A stretch of DNA of 64,000 nt from NCBI GenBank assembly GCA_022843945.1, contig JALHMR010000014.1:1-64000 (forward strand). The letters run 5' to 3'. This document shows positions 26,011-33,716 of the stretch, piece by piece. The first letter of the stretch is position 1. Each line of letters begins with the position of its first letter. The DNA comes from Rhodospirillaceae bacterium (GTDB taxonomy: Bacteria > Pseudomonadota > Alphaproteobacteria > CACIAM-22H2). The notes below the pieces were generated by a model. The model did not search any database and was not told the DNA's origin. It worked only from the letters and a program-made list of their open reading frames with translations. The translations under genes were made by a program, and so were the position numbers.

Positions 26011-27318
26011 ATGCCGGTACGGTCAGAACAAGCCCATTCCGCGCTCGTCATCGACGATGCGGCCACGCAGGATTTCCGCGTTCACCGCTCCGTGCTCGTC
26101 GACCCGGCCATTCTTGAGCGCGAGCGGCGCGCCGTCTTCGATGTCTGCTGGCTCTATGCCGGTCACGAGTCGGAAATCCCGCAACCCGGCGATTTCCGAA
26201 CCCGCTCGGTCGCCGGACGGCCGATCCTGTTCTCCCGCGACAGCCAGGGCCGCGCCCGGGTCTTCCTCAATACCTGCCGCCACCGCGGCGCCACTGTGTG
26301 CCGCGAAAGCCAGGGCAACGCCCGGCTCTATTTCTGCTTCTATCATGGCTGGAGCTACAACCGGGACGGCGAGCTGGTCGGTGTGCCCGGGGCCGACGCC
26401 TACCCGGCCGGTTTCGACAAAAAGGCCCACGGCCTCGCCGAGCCGCCGCGCACGGAGTCTTACCGCGGCTTCGTCTTCGTCAATTTCGACGCTAGCGCCA
26501 TGCCGCTCGACGAGTATCTCGCGGGGGCCAAGGAGTACATCGACCTGGTTCTCGACCAGTCTCCGTCCGGCGAGATGGAGATCATCCGCGGCACCCAGGA
26601 CTACGACATCAAGGCCAACTGGAAGCTGCTGGTCGAGAATAGCTTCGACGACTATCACCTGCTGACCACCCACAAGACCTGGCTCGACTATCTGCGCAAG
26701 TCGGGGGTCGAGATGAAACCGCCGGAGCAAGGCCACCTGCTTCCCACGCACGGCGTCGGCAAGGCGCTGGGCAACGGCCATGCGGTGATCGACAACGTCA
26801 ATTTCCGCGGCCGGCCGGTGGCCCGCTGGATTCCGATCTACGGAGAACAGGCGAAGCCGGAAATCGAGCGCCTGCGGGCCGAGCTCGTCGCCCGCCTGGG
26901 CGAAGCCCGGGCCGCGCGCGTCGCCGATACCAACCGCAACCTGGTGATCTTTCCGAACCTGGTCATCAACGACGGATCGTCGGTGACGGTCCGCACCTTC
27001 CATCCGGTCTCCGCCGACCTGATGCGCGTGCGGGCCTGGGCGCTGGGCCCAAGGGACGAAACGCCGGCGGCGCGGGCCGTCCGGCTCGACAGCTTCCTGA
27101 CCTTCTATGGCCCGGGCGGCTTCGCCACGCCGGACGACGTCGAGGCCCTGGAAGCCGTGCAGGCGGGGATCAGCGCCACCTGGCGCGAGGTGCCGTGGTC
27201 GGTGATGACCCGGGGCATTGCCAAGCCGGGGGAGCAGCTCAACACCGACGAGTTGCACCTGCGCGCCTTCTGGAAGCAATGGGACCGGCTGATGAACGGC
27301 GCGAGGCCGGGACCGTGA
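26011..27318 (+). CDS. aromatic-ring-hydroxylating dioxygenase alpha subunit
   Basis: 435-residue Rieske non-haem iron oxygenase large subunit. The [2Fe-2S] ligands are Cys89, His91, Cys109 and His112 (CRH...CFYH). Mononuclear iron ligands His216 and His221 follow the bridging Asp213 (DDYHLLTTH). The N-terminal half is the Rieske domain, the C-terminal half the catalytic domain. It overlaps the beta-subunit gene by GTGA. No ferredoxin or reductase gene is adjacent, so electrons must come from elsewhere. The substrate is an aromatic acid or amine by family. Confidence 0.92.
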   Translation: MPVRSEQAHSALVIDDAATQDFRVHRSVLVDPAILERERRAVFDVCWLYAGHESEIPQPGDFRTRSVAGRPILFSRDSQGRARVFLNTCRHRGATVCRESQGNARLYFCFYHGWSYNRDGELVGVPGADAYPAGFDKKAHGLAEPPRTESYRGFVFVNFDASAMPLDEYLAGAKEYIDLVLDQSPSGEMEIIRGTQDYDIKANWKLLVENSFDDYHLLTTHKTWLDYLRKSGVEMKPPEQGHLLPTHGVGKALGNGHAVIDNVNFRGRPVARWIPIYGEQAKPEIERLRAELVARLGEARAARVADTNRNLVIFPNLVINDGSSVTVRTFHPVSADLMRVRAWALGPRDETPAARAVRLDSFLTFYGPGGFATPDDVEALEAVQAGISATWREVPWSVMTRGIAKPGEQLNTDELHLRAFWKQWDRLMNGARPGP

Positions 27319-27818
27319 CGCCGCCCCGACCTCCCGACGCCGATCTGCGGTCGCGGGTCGAAAATTTTCTTTATGCCGAGGCGGCCCTGCTCGATGCCTG
27401 GCAGCTGGAGGACTGGCTGGCCCTGCTGACGGAGGATGCCCGCTATCACGTGCCGTCCAACGATCAGCCCGATACGAACCCCGCCGAGACGCTGTTCATG
27501 ATCGCCGACGATATCCACCGCCTGCGGGCGCGCGTGGCCCGTCTTCAGGATCGCAGCGCGCACGCCGAATTTCCCCACTCGCGGACGCGGCGGATGATCA
27601 GCAACGTGCGCATCGTGGCCCAGACGGGAGTGGAGTTCGACGTCGAAGCCAACTTCTTGGTCTGCCATTTCCGGCGCGAGGGCCGGCAGCGGGACTACGT
27701 GGGCCGCTACCGCTATCGCCTGCGCCGCACGGGAGAAAGCTTCCTGATCGCCCGGCGCGAGGCCGTCCTGGATGCCTGGGAACTGGGACAACTGGGCTCC
27801 GTCAGCTTCATTCTTTGA
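27315..27818 (+). CDS. aromatic-ring-hydroxylating dioxygenase beta subunit
   Basis: 167-residue small subunit with the SnoaL-like cone fold. Blocks FLYAEAALLDAWQLEDWLALLTEDARYHVP and HSRTRRMISNVRI are typical. The GTG at 27315 overlaps the alpha-subunit stop; an earlier start would bury the N-terminus in the alpha gene. It stabilises the alpha3beta3 hexamer. Last gene of a two-gene operon. Confidence 0.9.
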   Translation: MTPPRPPDADLRSRVENFLYAEAALLDAWQLEDWLALLTEDARYHVPSNDQPDTNPAETLFMIADDIHRLRARVARLQDRSAHAEFPHSRTRRMISNVRIVAQTGVEFDVEANFLVCHFRREGRQRDYVGRYRYRLRRTGESFLIARREAVLDAWELGQLGSVSFIL

Positions 27819-27956
27819 TTTTTTCGCGATTCTTTTGGGGTATCCCCGCGCAGCGCCTGTGACCACGACGCGACAGCCAAGCTTTAATCTTGTCACCCCC
27901 GAGAGACGGCGGCCCTCGATACAGTGAAGGTGCTGTCGGGGACGGAGGTCCGTCCC

Positions 27957-28214
27957 ATGGTTCGTGTACCCGCTATCGATCGCTCCCTCGGCTCGCTGCC
28001 GCGTTCGCATTCGCGCCGTGACGTAGCCCCCACCCGCCGGCGGGGCCCGGCCGATTTCGATATTCCGACCCGCGGCTTTGCCCGCGAGCTCGCCGAGATC
28101 GATCCGAGCCGGCTGCCGGCCGAGATTTCCGAGACGAAACGCGACTGGCGCGCGGAGGCCTACGACGCCCCGCGCCGTCGCAACCCCTGGAAGCTCCTCG
28201 ACATCCTGGTCTGA
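27957..28214 (+). CDS. small basic protein, 85 residues, unknown
   Basis: Short frame with a clear GGAGGT ribosome site 7 bp before the ATG at 27957 and a strong terminator 24 bp after its stop, so it is very probably expressed. It is rich in Arg, Asp and Pro, has no membrane segment, and ends in RRNPWKLLDILV. I recognise no family. It stands alone between the Rieske operon and the phasin gene. Confidence 0.6.
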   Translation: MVRVPAIDRSLGSLPRSHSRRDVAPTRRRGPADFDIPTRGFARELAEIDPSRLPAEISETKRDWRAEAYDAPRRRNPWKLLDILV

Positions 28215-28237
28215 CCTTCCCGGGATCAGCCCAAATA

Positions 28238-28265
28238 AAAACGCCGCCCGTCAGGGCGGCGTTTT
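28238..28265. terminator. bidirectional intrinsic terminator
   Basis: Perfect 12-bp stem AAAACGCCGCCC (28238-28249) and GGGCGGCGTTTT (28254-28265) with loop GTCA. A-run on the left and T-run on the right let it stop the 85-residue gene on the plus strand and the phasin gene on the minus strand. Confidence 0.88.
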
Positions 28266-28278
28266 CGTTTGCGAAGTT

Positions 28279-28322
28279 GGCGGGCGGTGGTTTGGCGGGG
28301 GGTTGCCTTACCACCGCCCGCC
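28279..28322. repeat. 13-bp inverted repeat beside the terminator
   Basis: GGCGGGCGGTGGT at 28279-28291 pairs perfectly with ACCACCGCCCGCC at 28310-28322 across an 18-base loop. No T-run follows on either strand. It lies in the 3' region of the phasin transcript, so a processing or stability role is possible. Confidence 0.6.
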
Positions 28323-28379
28323 CGCAGACGCCGACCCGTGGGGTCGCGGGAGGGCGCCTTCTCGCTGGTTCGCCGGGGG

Positions 28380-28781
28380 TCAGTCGCCCGCGGCAGCCGA
28401 ACGCATCGGCGACACGTTGGCGGATTCGCTCGTGGCGTCGCGCCCGCCGAGCATCGGCCCCATGTCGATCTGGTAGAGCTTGAACATCATCTGCGCCATG
28501 TCACGGCCGTCGGCGATCATCGCGTCGCGACGCTCGTTCATCCACTGGCGGTACGTCTGCATCGCATCGCCGGGATTGCCGGTGCGGCCGAGGGCCATGC
28601 AAAGATCCCAGCTGGAGTCGACGGTCCGCTGCATGCTGGTCATCCACATGCGGCTCAGATCCTGGGCCTGAACCGCCGCCTTCTCATAAGCCGCGAACAC
28701 CTGCTGCGGCTGCATGGCTTCGAAGCCCGGCAGCATGGCCGCGGTGCGGCTCATGACGTCGTCGTGTGCGGTTTTTGCCAT
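28380..28781 (-). CDS. phasin-family protein
   Basis: 133-residue helical, Met- and Gln-rich protein without membrane segments, resembling Phasin_2-type granule proteins: blocks FEAMQPQQVFAAYEKAAVQAQDLSRMW in part and MQTYRQWMNERRDAM. Such proteins coat polyhydroxyalkanoate granules or act as chaperone-like helices. The ATG at 28781 has GGAGGG seven bases upstream; the frame is open further up but without a comparable site. Transcription ends at the bidirectional terminator. Confidence 0.7.
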   Translation of the reverse strand: MAKTAHDDVMSRTAAMLPGFEAMQPQQVFAAYEKAAVQAQDLSRMWMTSMQRTVDSSWDLCMALGRTGNPGDAMQTYRQWMNERRDAMIADGRDMAQMMFKLYQIDMGPMLGGRDATSESANVSPMRSAAAGD

Positions 28782-28864
28782 CGTTCCCTCCATGGGGTCT
28801 TGTCTGCGGGGTTTCTTGGACACGTGGTATCTCCCAGCCGAAGAGACGACACGGGATGAGCTCT

Positions 28865-29026
28865 CTACGCCGCGAGCGGCTGCGCCTCATACCGGTCGCG
28901 CATCGTGCGAATGAGTTCGATGATCGCCAGGCGCTCGACATTGTCGCGCGTCATCACCGCCTGGATGACGGGGTCGTCGAGCATCTCGACGAGGCATGGC
29001 TCGCGGTGAAGATCGTGCTTAAGCAT
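28865..29026 (-). CDS. small protein, 53 residues, unknown
   Basis: A 53-residue frame starting at ATG 29026, overlapping the stop of the DUF3572-type gene by 8 bp, and ending 83 bp before the phasin start. It is charged and helical (DNVERLAIIELIRTMRDRYEAQ), with alphaproteobacterial-style GC3 codon use. The coupled position suggests cotranslation with the upstream gene. No family recognised. Confidence 0.5.
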   Translation of the reverse strand: MLKHDLHREPCLVEMLDDPVIQAVMTRDNVERLAIIELIRTMRDRYEAQPLAA

Positions 29027-29330
29027 AGGCGGGCACCCCCTTGGTGCGGGCGCCGAACAGGCGCCGGGCTTCGTAGGCCGCTTCAGGTGGCAGGTCGACG
29101 GCGCGCGCGAACTTCAGCAACGCACTCTCGTCGGCGATCAGAAAATCGAGAATGGCCGCGAGGTGGTTGCGCGGCAGCGGCCGCTGCCGCAGGTCGGCGG
29201 ACGACAGGCCGGTGCGCGCCAGGAAACGCTTCAGCTCGCGTTGATCGTTACTGACGAACCCAAGCGCCCGAACGGCCACGGCTTCGCCGTGATCAAGGCC
29301 GCCCATCCAGGCGAACTGCGAGGCAAACAT
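29019..29330 (-). CDS. DUF3572-type protein
   Basis: 103-residue protein resembling the alphaproteobacterial DUF3572 family: AVAVRALGFVSNDQRELKRFL, LAILDFLIADESALLKFA-like run and PPEAAYEARRLFG. Function unknown. I place the start at ATG 29330 behind GGGAGGG; the upstream extension is Cys-rich and lacks a ribosome site. The downstream 53-residue gene overlaps it. Confidence 0.72.
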   Translation of the reverse strand: MFASQFAWMGGLDHGEAVAVRALGFVSNDQRELKRFLARTGLSSADLRQRPLPRNHLAAILDFLIADESALLKFARAVDLPPEAAYEARRLFGARTKGVPAYA

Positions 29331-29828
29331 CCGGAACCCTCCCTGAAGAGCGGCGGTACTGCTGTATGGAAGCAGGCACCTCCCCCGCTCCCTAACGCAC
29401 TGTGTTGGCTTGGGTTCCAACGACAGCTGGGGCACTCTACCGGCAGGTCCTTTTGCGGGTTATCGGGGGCAACCCGGAGATCGGCACTGGAATCCACCTA
29501 ATCCCCGGGGAGTACCTCTTCGCGGTGTCGCTACAGGCGGAGGGCCACTGCAAATTCGCCACTAGGGGCTGACAAATTCGGAAATGCGAGCGCCGGCCTC
29601 ATCCTGCGCGCCATATAAATGTCACGTCGGACCGAACGCTTCATGCTCGCAGGCTGCCCCGCCTTATGGTCATTTGAACCCACAATTCTCCTGCCAAGCT
29701 CAGTATTTTCCCCGCTATCGGGATCAGCCGCCGCCGTCTACCGTTCCTCACAGGTCATCCAACCGTGGTGCGCGGTGTTCTGGTTCTACTCTGTTCGCCA
29801 CCGTACGGCTGTCGACGATCTCCGAGAC
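29331..29828. other. non-coding stretch, no gene recognised
   Basis: About 500 bases with no convincing coding frame. It includes the leader of the DUF3572 gene and short self-complementary runs, for example GTTGG and CCAAC around 29404-29421. I searched by eye for SRP RNA, 6S and tRNA hallmarks and saw none. Base composition from about 29580 on is more AT-rich than in flanking genes. It may contain the promoter of the transcript that ends at 29901. Confidence 0.4.
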
Positions 29829-29901
29829 GCAGCTTGACCCTCTCCAGTGTGAAGCTGCAAGACTGCGCGACGTGCCCATTCCGGGCACGTCGCGCCTTTT
29901 T
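29829..29901 (+). ncRNA. candidate small RNA 3' end with strong terminator
   Basis: Two successive hairpins on the plus strand. GCAGCTT (29829-29835) pairs with AAGCTGC (29852-29858). Then GCGCGACGTGCCC (29865-29877) pairs perfectly with GGGCACGTCGCGC (29883-29895), followed by CTTTTTAT. No believable protein frame ends here on the plus strand, so the terminator implies a non-coding transcript whose 5' end I cannot place. The alternative is a terminator serving the disrupted minus-strand gene, but its T-run is on the plus side. Confidence 0.5.
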
Positions 29902-29916
29902 ATCCGTCTCGATTTT

Positions 29917-30137
29917 CTAAGCCTGTTGGGCGGCGGAACGCCGCCGGGCAAGCAGCCGGCCCAGGCGTGCGGGCAGCCGGGCAACCCAGAACATGGCATC
30001 GGCGATCAGCCCGCCGAGCATCAGCGAGCGCTCGGCGCGCGCCAGCTGTTCCATCTGGTAGGGCGACAGACGCCGCGGATATCCAGGCTCGGAGGATCAC
30101 CGAAAAAGGCCCGGTGAAGATAGTCATGAGACCGCAT
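29917..30137 (-). pseudogene. small gene apparently broken by a frameshift
   Basis: On the minus strand an ATG at 30137 has a good AGGGAG site and begins MRSHDYLHRAFFGDPPSLDI, but the frame stops after 39 codons. A frame offset by one base carries a coherent C-terminal part from about 30075 (SPYQMEQLARAERSLMLG, then a hydrophobic helix and a basic tail LARRRSAAQQA) ending in TAG at 29917. Together they would make a ~73-residue membrane-associated protein. A one-base deletion in the DNA or assembly would explain it. The downstream part could alternatively start at ATG 30054 (45 residues), which lacks a ribosome site. Confidence 0.4.
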
Positions 30138-30268
30138 GAGCAGCTCCCTTCACGCAGCCTTCGATGACAGCGAGGCTGCAAATTCATCATCGCACGGTTG
30201 CAGCGCACGCAGTCGTTTCCAGCGGCATGTGCTTCAGTAAATGCCTGCGCGCTGCCCAGCGGCGTACG

Positions 30269-31231
30269 TCAACCGCCTTTGCGTAACACGGCCGTCATCA
30301 TCTCGATGACCCGCTGCGTCGTCTGGCCCGAAGGATCGGCCGTCGGGCTGTGCTCCATCAGGTCGAACGAGCCGACCAGGCCGGTCTGCAGCGCGGCGCT
30401 CAGGGCTGCCGTGGTCTCCGCGAAGTTCGTGCCGTCCGCCTCGGGCAGGCCAACCCCGGGCGCCTCCCCGGGATCAAGGACATCGAGATCGAAACTCACG
30501 TGGACATGCGCCCCGACATGCACAGCCTCGGCGAGCGCCTGCTTGGCCAGTTTCGCCATGCCCTGCCGGCGGATCTCGTCCATGGTGAACACCCGCAGGC
30601 CGCGCCCCGCCACCCGCGGCACCTCGAGCGGATCGACGGAGCGAACCCCAATGAGCGCGATGCGCGAGATATCGACGATCGGCCGGCCATGGCCGAGGGC
30701 GAGCAGCGACGGATGTCCCTCGCCGGAGATGATGGCGACCGGCATGCCGTAGACACAGCCGCTGGGCGAGGATTGGGGCGTGTTGAAGTCGGCATGGGCA
30801 TCGAACCACAGGACGAAAAGCGGCCGGCCCTGTCGGGCGCAATGCTGCGCTACCGCCGCGATCGAGCCGATGGCCAGCGAATGGTCGCCGCCCAAGAGAA
30901 GGGGAAACTGCCCTTTGGCCAGCGCGGCACCGGTCGCCTCGCGCACGGCGCGGCAGGCGGCGACGACGGCATCGAGATTGCGGCAGCCGTCCACGGTGGC
31001 GGCCGGAAGATTGGTGAGGCCGGGGACATCGCCGCTCTCGCTAACTTCCCAGCCGCCCTGGCGCAGGGCCCCGGCAAGGCTCGCGCGCAACGCCGCCGGC
31101 CCTCCCGCGGAGCCGCGATATCCGGAGCCGAGATCGAACGGTGCTCCGATCAGCGCCAGCGACGAGCATTCGCTCGCCGCCGTTTCGGCTGCTTCGGGCT
31201 GCAGATCGGACGGCCGGTGGCGCTCATCCAT
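30269..31231 (-). CDS. arginase/agmatinase family hydrolase
   Basis: 320-residue ureohydrolase. Mn ligands are His117 (GGDHS), Asp144, His146 and Asp148 (WFDAHADFN), and Asp248 and Asp250 (SFDLDVLDP). The APGVG run after the last motif is typical of arginase rather than agmatinase, so L-arginine to ornithine and urea is the first guess. GGAGGCGG precedes the ATG. It stands alone; a guanidino-acid hydrolase role cannot be excluded. Confidence 0.88.
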   Translation of the reverse strand: MDERHRPSDLQPEAAETAASECSSLALIGAPFDLGSGYRGSAGGPAALRASLAGALRQGGWEVSESGDVPGLTNLPAATVDGCRNLDAVVAACRAVREATGAALAKGQFPLLLGGDHSLAIGSIAAVAQHCARQGRPLFVLWFDAHADFNTPQSSPSGCVYGMPVAIISGEGHPSLLALGHGRPIVDISRIALIGVRSVDPLEVPRVAGRGLRVFTMDEIRRQGMAKLAKQALAEAVHVGAHVHVSFDLDVLDPGEAPGVGLPEADGTNFAETTAALSAALQTGLVGSFDLMEHSPTADPSGQTTQRVIEMMTAVLRKGG

Positions 31232-31402
31232 GAAACCGCCTCCACGACTGACGCGGCTGCATTCGCCGCGACTCCGACAACCGTCTTCTACACAGGTAAT
31301 CCTGCCTCATGACAATCACAAGGCGGAGCACAAAGGGAGCGCCGTTTTCCCCGCAGTGACGCTTCGTGATAAAACGCCACAAGGCTGACGGAAGGCGTTC
31401 CC

Positions 31403-32521
31403 ATGGCACAACAGTCACCGCGGATCGCACTGGCCCTGCAGGGCGGCGGCGCCCATGGCGCCTTCACCTGGGGCGTGCTCGACCGTCTGCTCGAGGAAGT
31501 GGCGGCTGACCGCCTGAAGATCACGGCCGTCAGTGGCGCCAGTGCCGGGGCACTGAATGCGGCCACGCTCGGCGCCGGCCTGGCGCACAGCCCAGAAGTG
31601 GCGCGCACCGATCTGCGTGCGCTGTGGCAGACCATCGACCGGCGCGCCAATGCGTTCTCCGTGCCTGCACCGACTTCATGGTTGCCCGGCACGCTCCCGA
31701 CGCCGTTCAATATCGACTGGACGCCCGGCGCCTTCTGGCGCGAGGTCTGGCGCCTCGTCTATTCGCCTTACGACATGTGGTGGTATGACAACCCGCTGAA
31801 GGGCATCGTTTCCGGGTCGATCGATTTCGCCGCCCTCAATGACACCAGCCGGGCTCCGCCGGTCTATATCAGCGCCACCGAGGTACGCGACACGCGTCGT
31901 GACATCTTCACGCAACCGGACCTTTCCGTAGACCACATCCTCGCCTCGGCCTGCATCCCGGAGATATTCCGCGCCATCGAGATCGGCAGCAACGTCTATT
32001 GGGACGGCGGGTTCCTGGGCAATCCGCCGCTCGAGCCGCTCTTCGATCATGCGGACGATCTGGTCGTTGTCTGGATCAATCCCCTGCATCGGCCAGGGGG
32101 CGCGCCCCAGAGTGCCCGTGACATCCTCGACCGCCTCAACGAGATCACCTTCAACATCTCTCTGGTGGCCGAGCTGCGCGGCATCGACCTGATCAATCGC
32201 CTGATCGCGGCGGGCACGCTCATCGATCCGCGCTATCGGCCGATCCGCGTCCACTTCATCCAGGACGAAGGGGCGTTGAGCGGCCTGGGTCTCGCCTCAA
32301 AGGCCACGCCGCCGCCCGGCCTGATCGACGAGCTTCACCGTGTCGGCCGGGCCGCCGCCGACAGCTGGGTCACCGGCGATCTGCCGGCACTCCACCAGCG
32401 CTCGGCAGCCGAGACCGGACGTGAAATGTTCGATCGGCTGATCGGCCGGATTCGCTACCGCGACAAGCCGGCGGCGCCTCCCGGCCGCGACACTCCGCCC
32501 ATCACCCGACGGAACCATTGA
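31403..32521 (+). CDS. patatin-like phospholipase
   Basis: 372-residue patatin-fold acyl hydrolase. The oxyanion-hole glycines are GGGAHG at 14-19, the nucleophile is Ser47 in GASAG (45-49), and the catalytic aspartate is Asp201 in DGG. No signal peptide, so cytosolic or exported by other means. Some bacterial patatins are PHA depolymerases or effectors. The stop overlaps the aminotransferase start as TGATG. Confidence 0.88.
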   Translation: MAQQSPRIALALQGGGAHGAFTWGVLDRLLEEVAADRLKITAVSGASAGALNAATLGAGLAHSPEVARTDLRALWQTIDRRANAFSVPAPTSWLPGTLPTPFNIDWTPGAFWREVWRLVYSPYDMWWYDNPLKGIVSGSIDFAALNDTSRAPPVYISATEVRDTRRDIFTQPDLSVDHILASACIPEIFRAIEIGSNVYWDGGFLGNPPLEPLFDHADDLVVVWINPLHRPGGAPQSARDILDRLNEITFNISLVAELRGIDLINRLIAAGTLIDPRYRPIRVHFIQDEGALSGLGLASKATPPPGLIDELHRVGRAAADSWVTGDLPALHQRSAAETGREMFDRLIGRIRYRDKPAAPPGRDTPPITRRNH

Positions 32522-33714
32522 TGACCGTACGCTTCTCTCCCCTTGTCGACCGTATCGCCGGACGCGGCTCCAGCGCCTGGCGCATCCATTTTGAGGCCGT
32601 CCAGCGGCGGGACAAGGACGGCCAGGACGTCATCCTGCTGACCGTGGGCGATCCCGACCAGTCGCCGCCCGCGGCGATGGTCGAGGCCCTGGTGACATCG
32701 CTGCGCCAGGGCCACACCGGCTACGCCGCCATCGTTGGCCCGATGCCGCTGCGTGAGGCGGTTGCGGCGCGGGTCACGGCGCGCACCGGCACGCCGTGCA
32801 CGGCGGAGAACGTGGTCATCGTGCCCGGCGCCCAGGCTGGCCTCTACTGCGCCCTGCAATGCCTGGCTGGGCCCGACGACGAGGTGCTGGTGGCCGAACC
32901 GCTCTACGCCACCTACGAGGCCGTAGTCGGGGCCTGCGGAGCGACGCTGGTCACCGTAGCGCTGCGGCCGGAGAAAAATTTCCACCCTGATCTCGAGGCT
33001 CTCGCCGCGGCGATCACCCCGCGCACGCGCGTGCTGTGGATCAACAGCCCGCACAATCCGACCGGTGCGGTGCTCGACCGCCGCGAGATCGAGGTGATTG
33101 CCGAACTCTGCCACCGGCACGATCTCTGGCTGCTCTCCGACGAGGTCTACGAGGACCTGGCCTTCGCCCGGCCACATGTCAGCCCGCGCGCCCTGCCCGG
33201 CATGGCCGAGCGCACCATCGTCGTCTCCAGCCTGTCGAAATCGCACGCCGTGCCCGGTTTCCGCACCGGCTGGATCATCGGCCCGGCGGCGATGACGCCG
33301 CACCTGTTCAACCTGATCCTGTGCATGACCTATGGCGGGCCGCCCTTCATCCATGACGGTGCCCTGCCCGCCCTGACGCAGGAACTGCCCGAAGCGGCGA
33401 CCTTGCGGGCGGACTATCAACGCCGAGCCGCGCTGCTCGGCGGCGTCCTGGCGGCGGCGCGAAACTGCCGGGTCCGCATGCCGGAGGGCGGCATGTTCCT
33501 GTTGCTCGATGTACGCCAAACCGGCCTCGGCGCCAGCGACTTCGCGCGCGGGCTGCTCAAGGCCGAGAATGTCGCCCTGCTGCCCGCCGACGGCTTCGGA
33601 CCCAGCCTCGCGGGCCATCTGCGCGTGTCGCTGACGGCCGCCGATGAGCGGCTGCGCGAGGCAGGCGAGCGCGTGGTGCGCTTCGCCGGGCAGCTCGCCT
33701 CGACGAAAGTCTGA
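32521..33714 (+). CDS. class I/II pyridoxal-phosphate aminotransferase
   Basis: 397-residue fold-type I aminotransferase. The PLP lysine is Lys240 (SSLSKSHAVPGFRTG). Asn/Pro residues of INSPHNPTGAV (174-184) and Asp/Tyr of LSDEVYEDL (205-213) contact the cofactor, and Arg248 or the C-terminal arginine binds the carboxylate. It resembles aspartate/branched-chain-type enzymes, but the substrate is unclear. Coupled to the patatin gene by TGATG. It ends 3 bp from the convergent Na/Pi cotransporter stop. Confidence 0.9.
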   Translation: MTVRFSPLVDRIAGRGSSAWRIHFEAVQRRDKDGQDVILLTVGDPDQSPPAAMVEALVTSLRQGHTGYAAIVGPMPLREAVAARVTARTGTPCTAENVVIVPGAQAGLYCALQCLAGPDDEVLVAEPLYATYEAVVGACGATLVTVALRPEKNFHPDLEALAAAITPRTRVLWINSPHNPTGAVLDRREIEVIAELCHRHDLWLLSDEVYEDLAFARPHVSPRALPGMAERTIVVSSLSKSHAVPGFRTGWIIGPAAMTPHLFNLILCMTYGGPPFIHDGALPALTQELPEAATLRADYQRRAALLGGVLAAARNCRVRMPEGGMFLLLDVRQTGLGASDFARGLLKAENVALLPADGFGPSLAGHLRVSLTAADERLREAGERVVRFAGQLASTKV

Positions 33715-33716
33715 TT

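Noticed and set aside
29331-29600. Possible SRP RNA, 6S RNA or tRNA
   Set aside because: None of the conserved core sequences is present on either strand.
29619-29837. 72-codon frame ending before the strong terminator
   Set aside because: No ribosome site, unbiased codon use and no protein-like pattern; a non-coding transcript fits better.
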